Positions 50,729 through 59,329 of a stretch of 60,219 bases of DNA are shown one piece after another. The notes beneath the pieces are model-generated. The model saw only the letters and a program-made list of their open reading frames with translations. It ran no database searches and was not told the DNA's origin. The first letter of the stretch is position 1. Each line of letters starts with the position of its first letter. The stretch is from Anaerolineaceae bacterium (GTDB lineage: Bacteria; Chloroflexota; Anaerolineae; Aggregatilineales; Phototrophicaceae): assembly GCA_020634135.1 (NCBI GenBank), contig JACKCG010000012.1, positions 1 to 60,219 of the forward strand. The letters run 5' to 3'. Position numbers and translations under genes: made by a program.

Positions 50729-52834
50729 ATGCGAAGGTTGATTCTCATTGTTGTTGGGGCGCTGCTGTTCAGTGCCGTCGTACCCGCACTGGCGCAGAAC
50801 TCGGACGTTCGGCAGCGGGTGAATGACCTGATTGACGAAGGTAACGCACTAGCCGATGCCGGCGACTACGAAGGCGCAATTGCCGTCTACAACCAGGCGC
50901 TGGAACTCAATCCCCGTGACCCGCGCCTGTATAACAACCGGGGTATCGCTTATGCCGATATGGATAATTACGAACGGGCGATCACGGATTATACCCAGGC
51001 CATTGAACTCAATCATGATCCGCTGGCCTGGCCGTACAATAATCGCGGCCTGGCGTACTATGATTCAGGGGATTACGAGCGGGCGCTGGCGGACTTCAAC
51101 CGGGCGATTGAAGATGACGCCGCCTATGCCACCGCCTATAACAACCGGGGGCGGGCGTATGATGCGCTGGGCGAGTACGAACGGGCGATCACCGACTACA
51201 CCCGGGCGATTGAGCTGGACTACAGCAGCCTGTACCAGCCGTACAATAATCGCGGCCTGGCGTACTACCACATGGGCGATACCAAACAGGCGATTGCCGA
51301 CTATACAACCGCGCTGGAAATTAACCCGGATTATTCGCTGGCGTATAACAACCGGGGCGTGGCGTATGCCAACCTGGGGGAATACCCGCGCGCCATCCTG
51401 GATTATGACCGGGCAGTGGAACTCGACCCAAGCTATGCTGTCGCCTTCTATAACCGGGGGAACGCTTACCGCGCCCAGGGGGATACCAAGACGGCGATTG
51501 CCGACTACACCAGCGCGATTGCGCTCGACGCGGAATACACCAGCGCCTTTAATAACCGGGGTGTGGCCTACGCCGATATAGACGAGCATGAACGCGCCGT
51601 CCTGGACTATAACCGGGTGCTGGAACTCACGCCGGATGACGCGCTGGCCTATAACAACCGGGGCAGCTCGCTGCGCAACCTGGGGCGTTACGAAGAAGCG
51701 CTCCCGGATTTTGACGCGGCGATCCGGCTCGACCCGAATTATGTGCTGGCCTACCACAACCGGGGGCGCACCTACTACGCGCTCGGCCAGTACGAGCAGG
51801 CCATCACCGACTATACCCGCGTACTGGAACTCGACCCGAATTACGAGTTCGCCTACTACAACCGGGGGCTGGCGTATTCCGATATGGGCGATTACAACCG
51901 GGCGATCACCGACTATGACCAGGCGATTGCCATTGCGCCGGAGAATGCCTCATCGTTTAACAACCGGGGCTGGGCGTACTACCGGCTGAACGACTATGAA
52001 TCGGCGCTGGCGAATTACGACCAGGCGATTGCCATTGACCCGCAGTATGCCCGCGCCTATAACAACCGGGGGCTGGTCCACGAACGGCTGAACAATGAGG
52101 AACAGGCGCTGGCGGATTATACCCAGGCGATTACACTGGGTTACGACCCGCTCACCACGCCTTACAATAACCGGGGGATTCTGCACTATAACCGGGGCGA
52201 GTATGAGGAGGCGATTGCCGACTACAGCGCGGCGATTGCGGTTAACCCGCAGTATGCGGCGGCTTACGCGAACCGGGGGCTGGCGAATACGAAGCTGGAT
52301 AAGTATGAGGAGGCGATTGCCGACTACAACCAGGCCATCGCAATCGAGCCATCGGCGCTGCGGCTGAATAACCGGGGCAATGCGTACTACGACATGGGCG
52401 AGTATGAACTGGCGATTGCCGATTACAGCGCGGCGATTGAACTGAGGCCAATCGCTACCTACTATAACAACCTGGGCATCAGCTACGCGGCGCTGGATGA
52501 TTACGAACAGGCGGCGGCGAATTATACCCAGGCGATTCTGCTCGACCCGAACTACGTACACGCCTATAACAACCGGGGGATCGCCTACCGCAACCTGCGG
52601 CGTTATGAGGATGCGGTCACCGATTACCGCATCGCCATCCAGATAGACCCGGAATACCCCAACGCATACTGGGGGCTGGGCAACGTGTACTATGACACCA
52701 ACCGCCCGGATGACGCGCTGGAGAACTACCGGCGCTACCTGGAATTGGCGGGGAGTGGCGCCAGCCAGTTTGTGCAGGACCGGGTGACGGAACTGGAAGC
52801 CCGGACGCCGACACCCGCACCCGGTGGGGCATAG
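50729..52834 (+). CDS. Secreted TPR protein with 19 consecutive repeats
   Basis: After a signal peptide (MRRLILIVVGALLFSAVVPALAQ, 23 residues), about 19 TPR units of 34-36 residues follow with very little outside them. They share the start YNNRGxAYxxxGxYExAIxD and end in AIxLxPxY. The end is a Thr/Pro tail without an anchor. Such superhelices bind proteins; outside the membrane it would act as a periplasmic or surface scaffold. The DNA repeats (TATAACAACCGGGG recurs) imply tandem expansion, and repeat number could vary between strains. Confidence 0.85.
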   Translation: MRRLILIVVGALLFSAVVPALAQNSDVRQRVNDLIDEGNALADAGDYEGAIAVYNQALELNPRDPRLYNNRGIAYADMDNYERAITDYTQAIELNHDPLAWPYNNRGLAYYDSGDYERALADFNRAIEDDAAYATAYNNRGRAYDALGEYERAITDYTRAIELDYSSLYQPYNNRGLAYYHMGDTKQAIADYTTALEINPDYSLAYNNRGVAYANLGEYPRAILDYDRAVELDPSYAVAFYNRGNAYRAQGDTKTAIADYTSAIALDAEYTSAFNNRGVAYADIDEHERAVLDYNRVLELTPDDALAYNNRGSSLRNLGRYEEALPDFDAAIRLDPNYVLAYHNRGRTYYALGQYEQAITDYTRVLELDPNYEFAYYNRGLAYSDMGDYNRAITDYDQAIAIAPENASSFNNRGWAYYRLNDYESALANYDQAIAIDPQYARAYNNRGLVHERLNNEEQALADYTQAITLGYDPLTTPYNNRGILHYNRGEYEEAIADYSAAIAVNPQYAAAYANRGLANTKLDKYEEAIADYNQAIAIEPSALRLNNRGNAYYDMGEYELAIADYSAAIELRPIATYYNNLGISYAALDDYEQAAANYTQAILLDPNYVHAYNNRGIAYRNLRRYEDAVTDYRIAIQIDPEYPNAYWGLGNVYYDTNRPDDALENYRRYLELAGSGASQFVQDRVTELEARTPTPAPGGA

Positions 52835-52857
52835 GGGGTTTGACACGGGTAAGTAAT

Positions 52858-52941
52858 GCCGGGCGTTAAAATGCCCGGCAAGGTGTGCCAAATCCGTTGA
52901 AGGGGTTGGAGTTCTCGGCAGCGGGAGTTCAGCCCCTTTTT
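52858..52941 (+). ncRNA. Structured element with terminator, related to one at 59945
   Basis: GCCGGGC/GCCCGGC (52858-52879) frames the loop GTTAAAAT. CAAGGTGTGCCAAATCC and TTGAAGGGG follow, leading into a terminator stem GGGGTTGGA/TTCAGCCCC (52902-52936) with five T residues. The first 45 nt align with 59945-59990 in sequence and fold. It may be the structured 3' end of the TPR mRNA or a separate RNA. Confidence 0.4.
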
Positions 52942-53097
52942 AGTGGACTTGGCTTCTGTTAGCCGGGAGATTTATCCCCTGATGGTGTGATCTGATCGAG
53001 CGGACGGCGAAAGACCTGTATGGGACGGTGTGAGGGAGGACAAATTATAGTATAATATATCCAAGAGGGAGGTATTCAGCAGCAGGAGGATTGGAAC

Positions 53098-53544
53098 ATG
53101 AATAATCCCTGTGAAAACCACCTCTGGGAAGCAGATTTACGTATCATTGACCAGCAAAAACTCAATGATCTCCGAATCTGGATTATGGAGCGACGACGGC
53201 AAGCGTTGCTCTACCGCTCACTGACTTTACTCGGAACAGCCGCGCTTTTTACAGTACTCATCCTGGGTGCCTACTTCAATACAGACATCGAACTGAAAGA
53301 TTCATCTTCACTTATTGAAGCCGTGATCGGCGCGGTCCTGGGCCTGGCTGCCATCGCTGTACCCCGGCTTCCCAAATTATCTAAGGATCAGGTTGATCAG
53401 ATTATCGGGGACAAAATACTGGCCGCCACGATGCGGAAGATTCAGGCCTGCATTGATGATGTGTATAGAGCTATTATCCCTTACGTGTCGCTCGAATCAG
53501 CGCTGGCATTGCTCATCCTCGCTGCACTGAAGACTTTTTCCTGA
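53098..53544 (+). CDS. Membrane protein of unknown function, 148 aa
   Basis: The gene has a strong ribosome binding site (AGGAGG) and an upstream -10 (TATAAT, 53051-53056). Three hydrophobic segments (about 42-62, 72-90 and 128-147) separate a charged N-terminus (LRIIDQQKLNDLRIWIMERR) from an amphipathic loop (KLSKDQVDQIIGDKILAATM). It resembles no family I can name. It forms a two-gene unit with the next gene and is more AT-rich than its neighbours, suggesting later acquisition. Confidence 0.7.
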   Translation: MNNPCENHLWEADLRIIDQQKLNDLRIWIMERRRQALLYRSLTLLGTAALFTVLILGAYFNTDIELKDSSSLIEAVIGAVLGLAAIAVPRLPKLSKDQVDQIIGDKILAATMRKIQACIDDVYRAIIPYVSLESALALLILAALKTFS

Positions 53545-53592
53545 CGCGGCGTTCCGGGAACCGTTACTGAAAATTATAAGAAGGAGTTTGTT

Positions 53593-53880
53593 ATGCCACT
53601 TGAAAAGTGTAATCATATGGCGGCTTTATGTCCGCACAAAGATAGTAATTGCGACGCGGAGGGAGCAAGCTGCCACTACGTTGTAACCGCGACAACTTCA
53701 GCCCTCCGTACTTATGCTTCCCTGCTAAAGGTGGAAACCCGATTGACACCGGAACAGAAGATTATGATGGAGACCATCCTTAAGTTTTTAAAGCAGTCCA
53801 AAGTTGAAATTCCCAATGACTGGAATCCCCTGAACCCATTTTCGGGGATAAATGATCCGAGCAGCGGTTTTCCAGGATGA
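53593..53880 (+). CDS. Small Cys-rich protein, 95 aa
   Basis: AGAAGGAG precedes ATG 53593. The N-terminal 28 residues contain four cysteines and two histidines (KCNHMAALCPHKDSNCDAEG, then CHY), a likely metal-binding knuckle. A helix (about 35-75) and a Pro/Gly tail (NDWNPLNPFSG) follow. No family is recognised. With the preceding membrane protein it may form a small sensing or transport unit; that is only suggested by the 48-bp spacing. Confidence 0.65.
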   Translation: MPLEKCNHMAALCPHKDSNCDAEGASCHYVVTATTSALRTYASLLKVETRLTPEQKIMMETILKFLKQSKVEIPNDWNPLNPFSGINDPSSGFPG

Positions 53881-54010
53881 CATCCTGATAGAATCAGGTT
53901 CTATGTTGGGAATGTGTCCGCATCTCCACCTCTGAACAAGGGCTGGTGGCTAAATCGCGCATTGTAAAGCGTGGTCGCTACATTGTCGAAATGGGCGTCC
54001 GCCGGTCTGA

Positions 54011-54220
54011 CCTCACCCCTGTTCGCTGCGCTCATTGTCCCCTCTCCATCGAATGGTTTACTACACGACACTTTTCCCGATTACTCCCTCAAATCGGTGG
54101 ATGGTAGGGGAGCACCGTCGTGCGCCCCTACGGGAGAAAGTACCATCCATTTTAAGAAGTGTCGTCCTCTCAAATCGAATGGAGAGGGGAAAGAGAGCCA
54201 AAGGTTCGGGAGGGGTGAGG
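54011..54220. mobile_element. Inverted-repeat element, long form without ends (family F1, copy 3)
   Basis: CCTCACCCC...CCCCTCTCC and GGAGAGGGG...AGGGGTGAGG frame the same internal insert as copy 1 (ACGACACTTTT...GTGTCGT with a GTAGGGG core palindrome). The outer TATCTATCCGTAAA ends are missing. The insert is bounded by ATCGAATGG on both sides. It lies directly after the capsid stop codon and may supply the transcript end of that gene. Confidence 0.75.
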
Positions 54221-54227
54221 TTATCCG

Positions 54228-56126
54228 TTAGATGGCGATGTTGTAGAGCGCGGACGCCACGCCGGTATCGAAGTTGATGAAGGCCAGGCGGACGGTGGCG
54301 GTCAGTTGGTAGCTGTCGAAGTACGGCAGGTAGTCCACATTGACGGCGATGCGGCGGCGGTAGCCCACGAACCAGCCGGGACGGTAGACGCAGATGGCCT
54401 GCCCCCGGTCATTCGTGCCGCCCCCGACCTTGCCATCGGCCTCGGTCAGCGGCATTTCGGCGCTCACCAGAGCCGGCACGCCATCCACAAAGCCAATCTG
54501 CCCGGTCTGCGCCGTCGCCAGCGGCCCGGCTTTATCCATCGTCAGGAACTCCGTCATCGCCAGGAATTTGGCATACGTCCCGCCATCGGCAATCCACGCC
54601 AGGTCGGAAGGCTTGGCACTGTATTTGGCGGCCATCTTGAAGCGCGTGCTGCGCAGTTTGGTGAGGTCGGGGGCGACGTTCCCGGCGTCTACCTTGTTGG
54701 CGGTGTTGGTCACCAGCGGCAGTTTCCGCAGCCCGTCGAAGGCGAGGTAGCGGGCAGTAGCGGCAGGGGCGGCGGCGTCACTATTGATGTTGCCGGTGGC
54801 GGCGGTGGTCGTGTCGCCGTTGAGCAGCACATGGTCAATGCTGTCGGCAATCGCCCGCATCGCCTGTTCGCGGTAGATGTTCAGGACGGGGATGACGGCA
54901 TCTTCCACCAGTTCGGCACTGAAACCGACGCGCAGCGCCAGCTTTTTGGCGGCGAGCTGCACCTTGCCCGTGCCGACTTTGCTATCGGGGATGGGGTTGC
55001 CGCTGCCGAGCGCGAGGTGCGCCTCATCGCTCGTTTCCGGGACGTAGTAAACAGTCGGGTCTGCGCCTTCGATGGGCAGTTCAAACGGGTTGCTGGGCAT
55101 CTCAACCGCCCGGAAGAGCGGCAGCACCACGTTTTCCAGCCGGGCTTTCTGCCAGATTTGGGCGCTCCACAGGTCGGGCACCCACTCGTCGCCGAAGCCG
55201 GTCTGGGTGCTGTAGCTCAGTTCGTCGGCTTTGATGGCGGACATCCCGGCGCGGTGGACTTTGTGCGCCAGCGCGTTGGCGTACTGTTCGCTGACGCCCT
55301 GGAAGCTCTTGCCCGCCCGCAGCATGACATAGCCATACAGCATATCGAGGGCGTCGAGCGTATCGTACTGGCTGGCGACGGTGAGGCGCGACTTGAAGGC
55401 GTCCTCGCGGCTGGCAACCGGCAGACGTTTGCGCGGCGCGGCGGGTTCATGTTCGGGGGTAAAGGTCTGTTCGTCGTGCATGGCGGGAATTTCTCCTGGT
55501 GATAGTGTCTGTGGGTGGTACGTGCGTGTCGGATAGTCAGAATGAGTCGTGTGGTTTCCTGGTAGGAGCGCACGGCGGTGCGCCCCTACGTCCCGGTTAT
55601 CTTCGGGACAATCAGGGGACTCGGGACGATCCTGTATAGCCAACCGCCCGGTATCCAGCCCCAGCGCGGCGTAGGCGCTCTTGATGGTGCGGACATCGGT
55701 ACGGCGCGGTTCGGCGGGGGATGGCGTCAGGCTGCCTTCCACGATAGGCCAGCGCTTGATGTGCCCATCGTCCCCTACTTCGACCAGATGCGGCAGACTC
55801 CCCGATGACCAGCCTAAAATGCCCCGGTCTACCAATCGCTGTACGGCGCGGACATACCGCTGACGCAGATCCAACTGCGCCTCCGCCCATAACCCGGTTG
55901 CGTCGGCGCGGAGCGTGTCAATCACGCCTATCACCGCCGCCTTCAGGTCGCCATCCAGCCCGTGATGGTAGAGTACGGGGCGCTGGTCATACCAGTCTAA
56001 CCCCAGGTCAGTCGCCGGAGTGAAGAATTCGCCGTGCAGGTCGCGCTGGCCCGGGCTGCCCCAGATAACGAGGTAGCCGCCGATGCGCCCGGCCCCGGCG
56101 TCAAGCGTTTTGAGCGTTGGGTACAT
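54228..56126 (-). CDS. HK97-type prohead protease fused to major capsid protein
   Basis: From ATG 56126 (AAGGAG upstream) residues 1-150 match the HK97 prohead protease (GGYLVIWGSPGQRDLHGEFF; catalytic His in PVLYHHG and Ser in GWSSGSLPH). From about 216 the HK97-fold major capsid follows, starting MHDEQTFTPEHEP and ending with KVGGGTNDRGQAICVYRPGW and a C-terminal strand. No stop separates them, so a 632-residue polyprotein can be made. An internal AGGAG and ATG at 55481 also allow a separate 417-residue capsid. The linker contains a palindromic repeat (55562-55589), suggesting that its insertion opened the frame. Confidence 0.85.
   Translation of the reverse strand: MYPTLKTLDAGAGRIGGYLVIWGSPGQRDLHGEFFTPATDLGLDWYDQRPVLYHHGLDGDLKAAVIGVIDTLRADATGLWAEAQLDLRQRYVRAVQRLVDRGILGWSSGSLPHLVEVGDDGHIKRWPIVEGSLTPSPAEPRRTDVRTIKSAYAALGLDTGRLAIQDRPESPDCPEDNRDVGAHRRALLPGNHTTHSDYPTRTYHPQTLSPGEIPAMHDEQTFTPEHEPAAPRKRLPVASREDAFKSRLTVASQYDTLDALDMLYGYVMLRAGKSFQGVSEQYANALAHKVHRAGMSAIKADELSYSTQTGFGDEWVPDLWSAQIWQKARLENVVLPLFRAVEMPSNPFELPIEGADPTVYYVPETSDEAHLALGSGNPIPDSKVGTGKVQLAAKKLALRVGFSAELVEDAVIPVLNIYREQAMRAIADSIDHVLLNGDTTTAATGNINSDAAAPAATARYLAFDGLRKLPLVTNTANKVDAGNVAPDLTKLRSTRFKMAAKYSAKPSDLAWIADGGTYAKFLAMTEFLTMDKAGPLATAQTGQIGFVDGVPALVSAEMPLTEADGKVGGGTNDRGQAICVYRPGWFVGYRRRIAVNVDYLPYFDSYQLTATVRLAFINFDTGVASALYNIAI
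55481..55497 (-). promoter_or_regulatory. Internal ribosome binding site and start of the capsid moiety
   Basis: On the minus strand AGGAG (55497-55493) lies 11 bp before ATG 55481 (MHDEQTF), the point where the capsid homology begins. This suggests that two genes, protease then capsid, were the original state. Confidence 0.6.
55562..55589. repeat. Palindromic repeat core inside the protease-capsid linker
   Basis: GTAGGAGCGCACGGC and the complementary GTGCGCCCCTAC form a 28-bp palindrome with one change in the arm. The same core occurs in the F1 inserts at 1454-1481 and near 54106-54133. In frame it encodes VGAHRRALL of the linker without introducing a stop. Confidence 0.8.
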
Positions 56127-56146
56127 AGTCGGGTTCTCCTTCACCC

Positions 56147-56212
56147 TGATTACGACCCCAGCGTAGCACGTTTGTTCTAAGAAGTGGTGAATTTATGTTC
56201 GAAGATTTGTTC
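56147..56212 (-). promoter_or_regulatory. Promoter-operator of the protease-capsid gene with 12-bp repeats
   Basis: GAATTTATGTTC (56189-56200) and GAAGATTTGTTC (56201-56212) abut each other, and GCACGTTTGTTC (56166-56177) lies further in. They are diverged forms of the 12-mer found before the connector genes. On the minus strand CGTAAT near 56149-56154 is a weak -10 at about the spacing seen for the other two sites. Fewer repeats are intact here, so shared control is likely but less sure. Confidence 0.5.
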
Positions 56213-56346
56213 AAATCTCCGGTTAGAGTCTGGTTTGTGGGGTTTTCCGGGCAATACCAGGGAAAAGCGGGCATTCACGAAAGGTCTGGGAGGGGGAATT
56301 TCAGGCGCGGCGTTTGCCAGGGCATCTATCCGGGGGCGGCCAACAG

Positions 56347-56371
56347 AAAAGGGAGAGCCTGAGACTCTCCC
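56347..56371 (-). terminator. Intrinsic terminator of the BTAD regulator gene
   Basis: Minus-strand stem GGGAGAG/CTCTCCC with a 7-nt loop is followed by TTTTCTGTT, 40 bp beyond the stop. It separates the regulator from the capsid promoter. Confidence 0.75.
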
Positions 56372-56410
56372 CTGCAACCGATCTGTTCAGCGGGCGGCAA
56401 GAATGCCGGG

Positions 56411-57703
56411 CTATGGGATCAGCTTATACAATTCCTGGCTCTCGCGGGATGGGTCAATGTTGAGTGTTTCCCGCAGGATACGTTTGAGATAGTCGTACTG
56501 CGCCCGCGCTTCACGGGGGCTGTTCATCTTAAGATACAGGTTCATCACTTCGCGGTGGATATCCTCGCGCTGCGGAGTTTCTTTTAAAGCACGGTTGAAG
56601 AAGCCCAATGCTTCGGGGAAATCCTGCCGCCGCTTGTTGATGCGCCCCATCGAGATCAAGGCCTGGGAGTAGAGTTGGCGCAGACTGTCGCGCCGCGCGA
56701 CGACCCAATCCATGTTGATTGTCTCCAGGAAAGGCGCTTTGTAGAGTTCAATCGCTTTGATGAGGAGTTCTTCTTCCTGCTCGTCGTCAATGGCGGACAT
56801 GGACTGCTCAACCGCTTCCTGGAACTCGAACGCATCGTAATAGCGAACCACCTTATCGCTGGGTGTGTAGAATCCGCTGGAATACTGCGTGAGTTCGTAG
56901 GTGCCGGTTTCATCCACCTTCATGCTGATGCGTTCGCTGATCTTCCGCTTGGTGACATGGAAGACATTGGTCGCTTCTTTAACCGACAGATTGGGCCAGA
57001 AAATATCAAATATCTGATCTCTGGTGACTAAGGGGTTATCCATGAAGAAGAAGAAGAGGTTACGGGGGAGCGCGCCATCCCAGTTGGTGATAAGCTGGCC
57101 GTTCACCAGGGCATATCCCCGGCCTAATGCATAGACTTCCAGGCGGGGTTTCTCACCCTCTTCCACCGTGAAGATGACATCATTCTTGCGGTATTCCGTC
57201 CCCAGGACAACCGCATCGCCGCCAGCAACCAGATCATACCAGGGCTGGAATGTGAGATGACGGGAGCTGATCGCCAACTGGACGCCCGGCTCAAGATTGC
57301 TGACAAACGCGGCCACGAATTTTTTCAGATCCGTGTCGAGCGGAATGCGATCAAACTCGTCCACAAACAGGGTCACAGGTTTGCCGCCGCTTTGGGCGTT
57401 GAGGTCTGCCGCGAGCGCCTCGCCCAATTTGTCCGGCTTGCCGGACGGCGCGGTCTTCTTGAGTTTGCTGCCAAACCCTTTTAAGGATGCTTCCAGTTCG
57501 GCGGCCATCCCCGCTAACCAGGAACCCAGGGTTTCCTGAGTTTCGCTGATGCGGTAGTATAGAAGGCCAGCCTGGATATCCATGAAGCTCGCCAGGAAAA
57601 GTGTCCGGTAGTTTGTCCAGGGGTAAAGCAAGACTATTTTCTTGCCCGCTGTGCGCTCTCTGAAGGATGATGGGGATAGTCTGGTTACTTTTTCTATCAG
57701 CAT
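56411..57703 (-). CDS. BTAD-type transcriptional regulator with degenerate ATPase domain
   Basis: The 430-residue protein has an N-terminal AAA/STAND-like domain (about 1-195) with a Walker B-like VTLFVDEFDRI, but the Walker A region (GKKIVLLYPWTNYRTLFLAS) lacks GxxxxGK[ST]. A winged helix of the OmpR/SARP type follows (about 215-285, DQIFDIFWPNLSVKEATNVF), then a BTAD (about 300-425, TPR-like, EALGFFNRALKETPQREDIH). SARP-like proteins bind direct repeats upstream of the promoters they activate. The gene lies 199 bp from repeats of that kind before the capsid gene, so it is a candidate activator of the phage-type genes (inference). ATP binding is probably lost. Confidence 0.8.
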   Translation of the reverse strand: MLIEKVTRLSPSSFRERTAGKKIVLLYPWTNYRTLFLASFMDIQAGLLYYRISETQETLGSWLAGMAAELEASLKGFGSKLKKTAPSGKPDKLGEALAADLNAQSGGKPVTLFVDEFDRIPLDTDLKKFVAAFVSNLEPGVQLAISSRHLTFQPWYDLVAGGDAVVLGTEYRKNDVIFTVEEGEKPRLEVYALGRGYALVNGQLITNWDGALPRNLFFFFMDNPLVTRDQIFDIFWPNLSVKEATNVFHVTKRKISERISMKVDETGTYELTQYSSGFYTPSDKVVRYYDAFEFQEAVEQSMSAIDDEQEEELLIKAIELYKAPFLETINMDWVVARRDSLRQLYSQALISMGRINKRRQDFPEALGFFNRALKETPQREDIHREVMNLYLKMNSPREARAQYDYLKRILRETLNIDPSRESQELYKLIP

Positions 57704-57806
57704 AAGCTGCTCTCTTTCTTTAGTTATGCAACACCACTTAGGCGGGTTTAAAGGTTGTCAGGGTTAGCCGGCGCGTATCCCCGGTAAGCGGAGATAAATA
57801 GCATTA

Positions 57807-57848
57807 TGTGAAATCACCAGGGTCTATTTAGTAACCTGGTGTTTCACA
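57807..57848. promoter_or_regulatory. Long inverted repeat between the BTAD regulator and the O-antigen ligase gene
   Basis: TGTGAAA-CACCAGG pairs with CCTGGTG-TTTCACA (14 bp with a one-base bulge, 13-nt loop). It lies in an AT-rich 287-bp divergent region, 104 bp before the regulator start. GGTCTATTTAG inside the loop recurs inverted near 57950 (TTTAATAGACCC). It may be an operator or a protective RNA hairpin. Confidence 0.6.
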
Positions 57849-57990
57849 CATTTAGTCCATTATCATTAGATACCAAAAACGTCAACAGGTAAATAGTACA
57901 CTTGATCTATTTAAATATCACTTTATCACATAAGTATAAACGACTCAATGATCTTTAATAGACCCTTCATATTCCTATGTACACAGATTA

Positions 57991-59235
57991 ATGCCAATGA
58001 TGTCATTGATACTTAACTTCGAATGGGTGATATTAGCAATTATTGGCGCAGCCTTCTTCTTTCCCAGTCCGATTCGGGATAGCTGGCTATGGCTGCTGGC
58101 GTTACTCCCGGTAATCCTCATTGTGCGCTTCATCGTCGCTCGTCGTATTTACACACGCACCCCCCTTGACTTGCTACTGGTCGCGTTTTTTGCCCTGGGT
58201 ATCCTGAATATAGTTGCCGCACCCTACACACGCGGGATTATTATGCTGGGTCGGCCCTTGTTCGGCCTGGCGATTTTCACCGTCTTGGCAGAACAGGCGC
58301 GACGTCACGGCAAACTGGACACACTGCTCTGGATAACTGTGGGGTTGGGTGGCCTGGTGGGTATAATCGCGCTGACGATGAGCCAATGGACTTCAAAATC
58401 CGACCAACTCATCCTGCTGATTAATATGATCCCCGTCATACGCGGTATGCCTGGTGCGGAAGGGGGATTCAATGTTAATGAGATCGCAGGTGGTTTGTCA
58501 TGGTTGACGCCCGTTATGGCCGCCGCTGCGTTATACTACTGGCCGCGCCGCCTGCCAACAGTTTTTTTTGGATTTTTAATACTTGCCTTATTCCTGGGTC
58601 AGAGCCGCCTCGCCTTGTTTGGCACCCTAACAGGACAAGTTGTAATAATTGTAACACTTATCAAGTCTAAACGCAAGAGACTTATTGGCTGGGCAGTACT
58701 GGGTATGGCTTGCCTGCTGGAAATAGCCATTATAAGCAATGTGTTCCTCCCCAGCAACCGGGAAAGTGCACTTAACCGGGATGATTCCAGTTTGACACTC
58801 CGCGTAGGTATATGGCAGAGTGGAATCAGCATAATCCAGGATCACCCGCTGACCGGGATTGGCATGGACCGCTTTCGCTACGGGCCGGTGCGCGAGCAGT
58901 ACCCGGCGCCGGGCTACGAATCCCGCATCCTGCCACACGCCCATAACGAGTGGATTGGCATCGGGACTGACCTGGGGATTCCGGGGATCATCGTGTTTGG
59001 CGGGTGGTATGTGGTGGCGGGCTACATGCTGGTTTACGGCTACCGGCACGGGGATGCCGCCGCCCGGACAGTGGCCGCCGGGGTGGCTGCCGGGCTGCTG
59101 GCGCACGCCGTCTATGCCATCGGGGACGCGATTCCTTTGTGGGACCGGCTGAGCTTTATCTTCTGGTGGCTGCTGGGGCTGGCCGCCGCGCAATATGTGC
59201 ATGTGCGCTATTCGCTCCGGCAGTCGGGGGCATGA
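57991..59235 (+). CDS. O-antigen ligase-like membrane protein (Wzy_C family)
   Basis: The 414-residue protein has about 10-12 hydrophobic helices and a large external loop with the family signature (LPHAHNEWIGIGTDLGIPGI, about 310-330) preceded by HPLTGIGMDRFRYG. Such enzymes transfer or polymerise undecaprenol-linked glycans at the outer leaflet. In a Chloroflexota-like cell without a classical outer membrane it may act in cell-surface polysaccharide assembly. The first 250 codons are more AT-rich than the rest. ATG 57991 has no ribosome binding site, and ATG 58000 is possible. Confidence 0.85.
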   Translation: MPMMSLILNFEWVILAIIGAAFFFPSPIRDSWLWLLALLPVILIVRFIVARRIYTRTPLDLLLVAFFALGILNIVAAPYTRGIIMLGRPLFGLAIFTVLAEQARRHGKLDTLLWITVGLGGLVGIIALTMSQWTSKSDQLILLINMIPVIRGMPGAEGGFNVNEIAGGLSWLTPVMAAAALYYWPRRLPTVFFGFLILALFLGQSRLALFGTLTGQVVIIVTLIKSKRKRLIGWAVLGMACLLEIAIISNVFLPSNRESALNRDDSSLTLRVGIWQSGISIIQDHPLTGIGMDRFRYGPVREQYPAPGYESRILPHAHNEWIGIGTDLGIPGIIVFGGWYVVAGYMLVYGYRHGDAAARTVAAGVAAGLLAHAVYAIGDAIPLWDRLSFIFWWLLGLAAAQYVHVRYSLRQSGA

Positions 59236-59329
59236 TCGCCGCTAAAATAGTCCCTTATCTACCTCACTGGTGTATGCTATACTGGCGACATTCAATATAC
59301 AAGTGGATTAAGACGAGATATAACAACCC

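Noticed and set aside
53881..54010. Coding-like stretch VRISTSEQGLVAKSRIVKRG before F1 copy 3
   Set aside because: No start codon, only about 40 codons, and no recognised family; possibly a gene fragment, but too weak to list as a feature.
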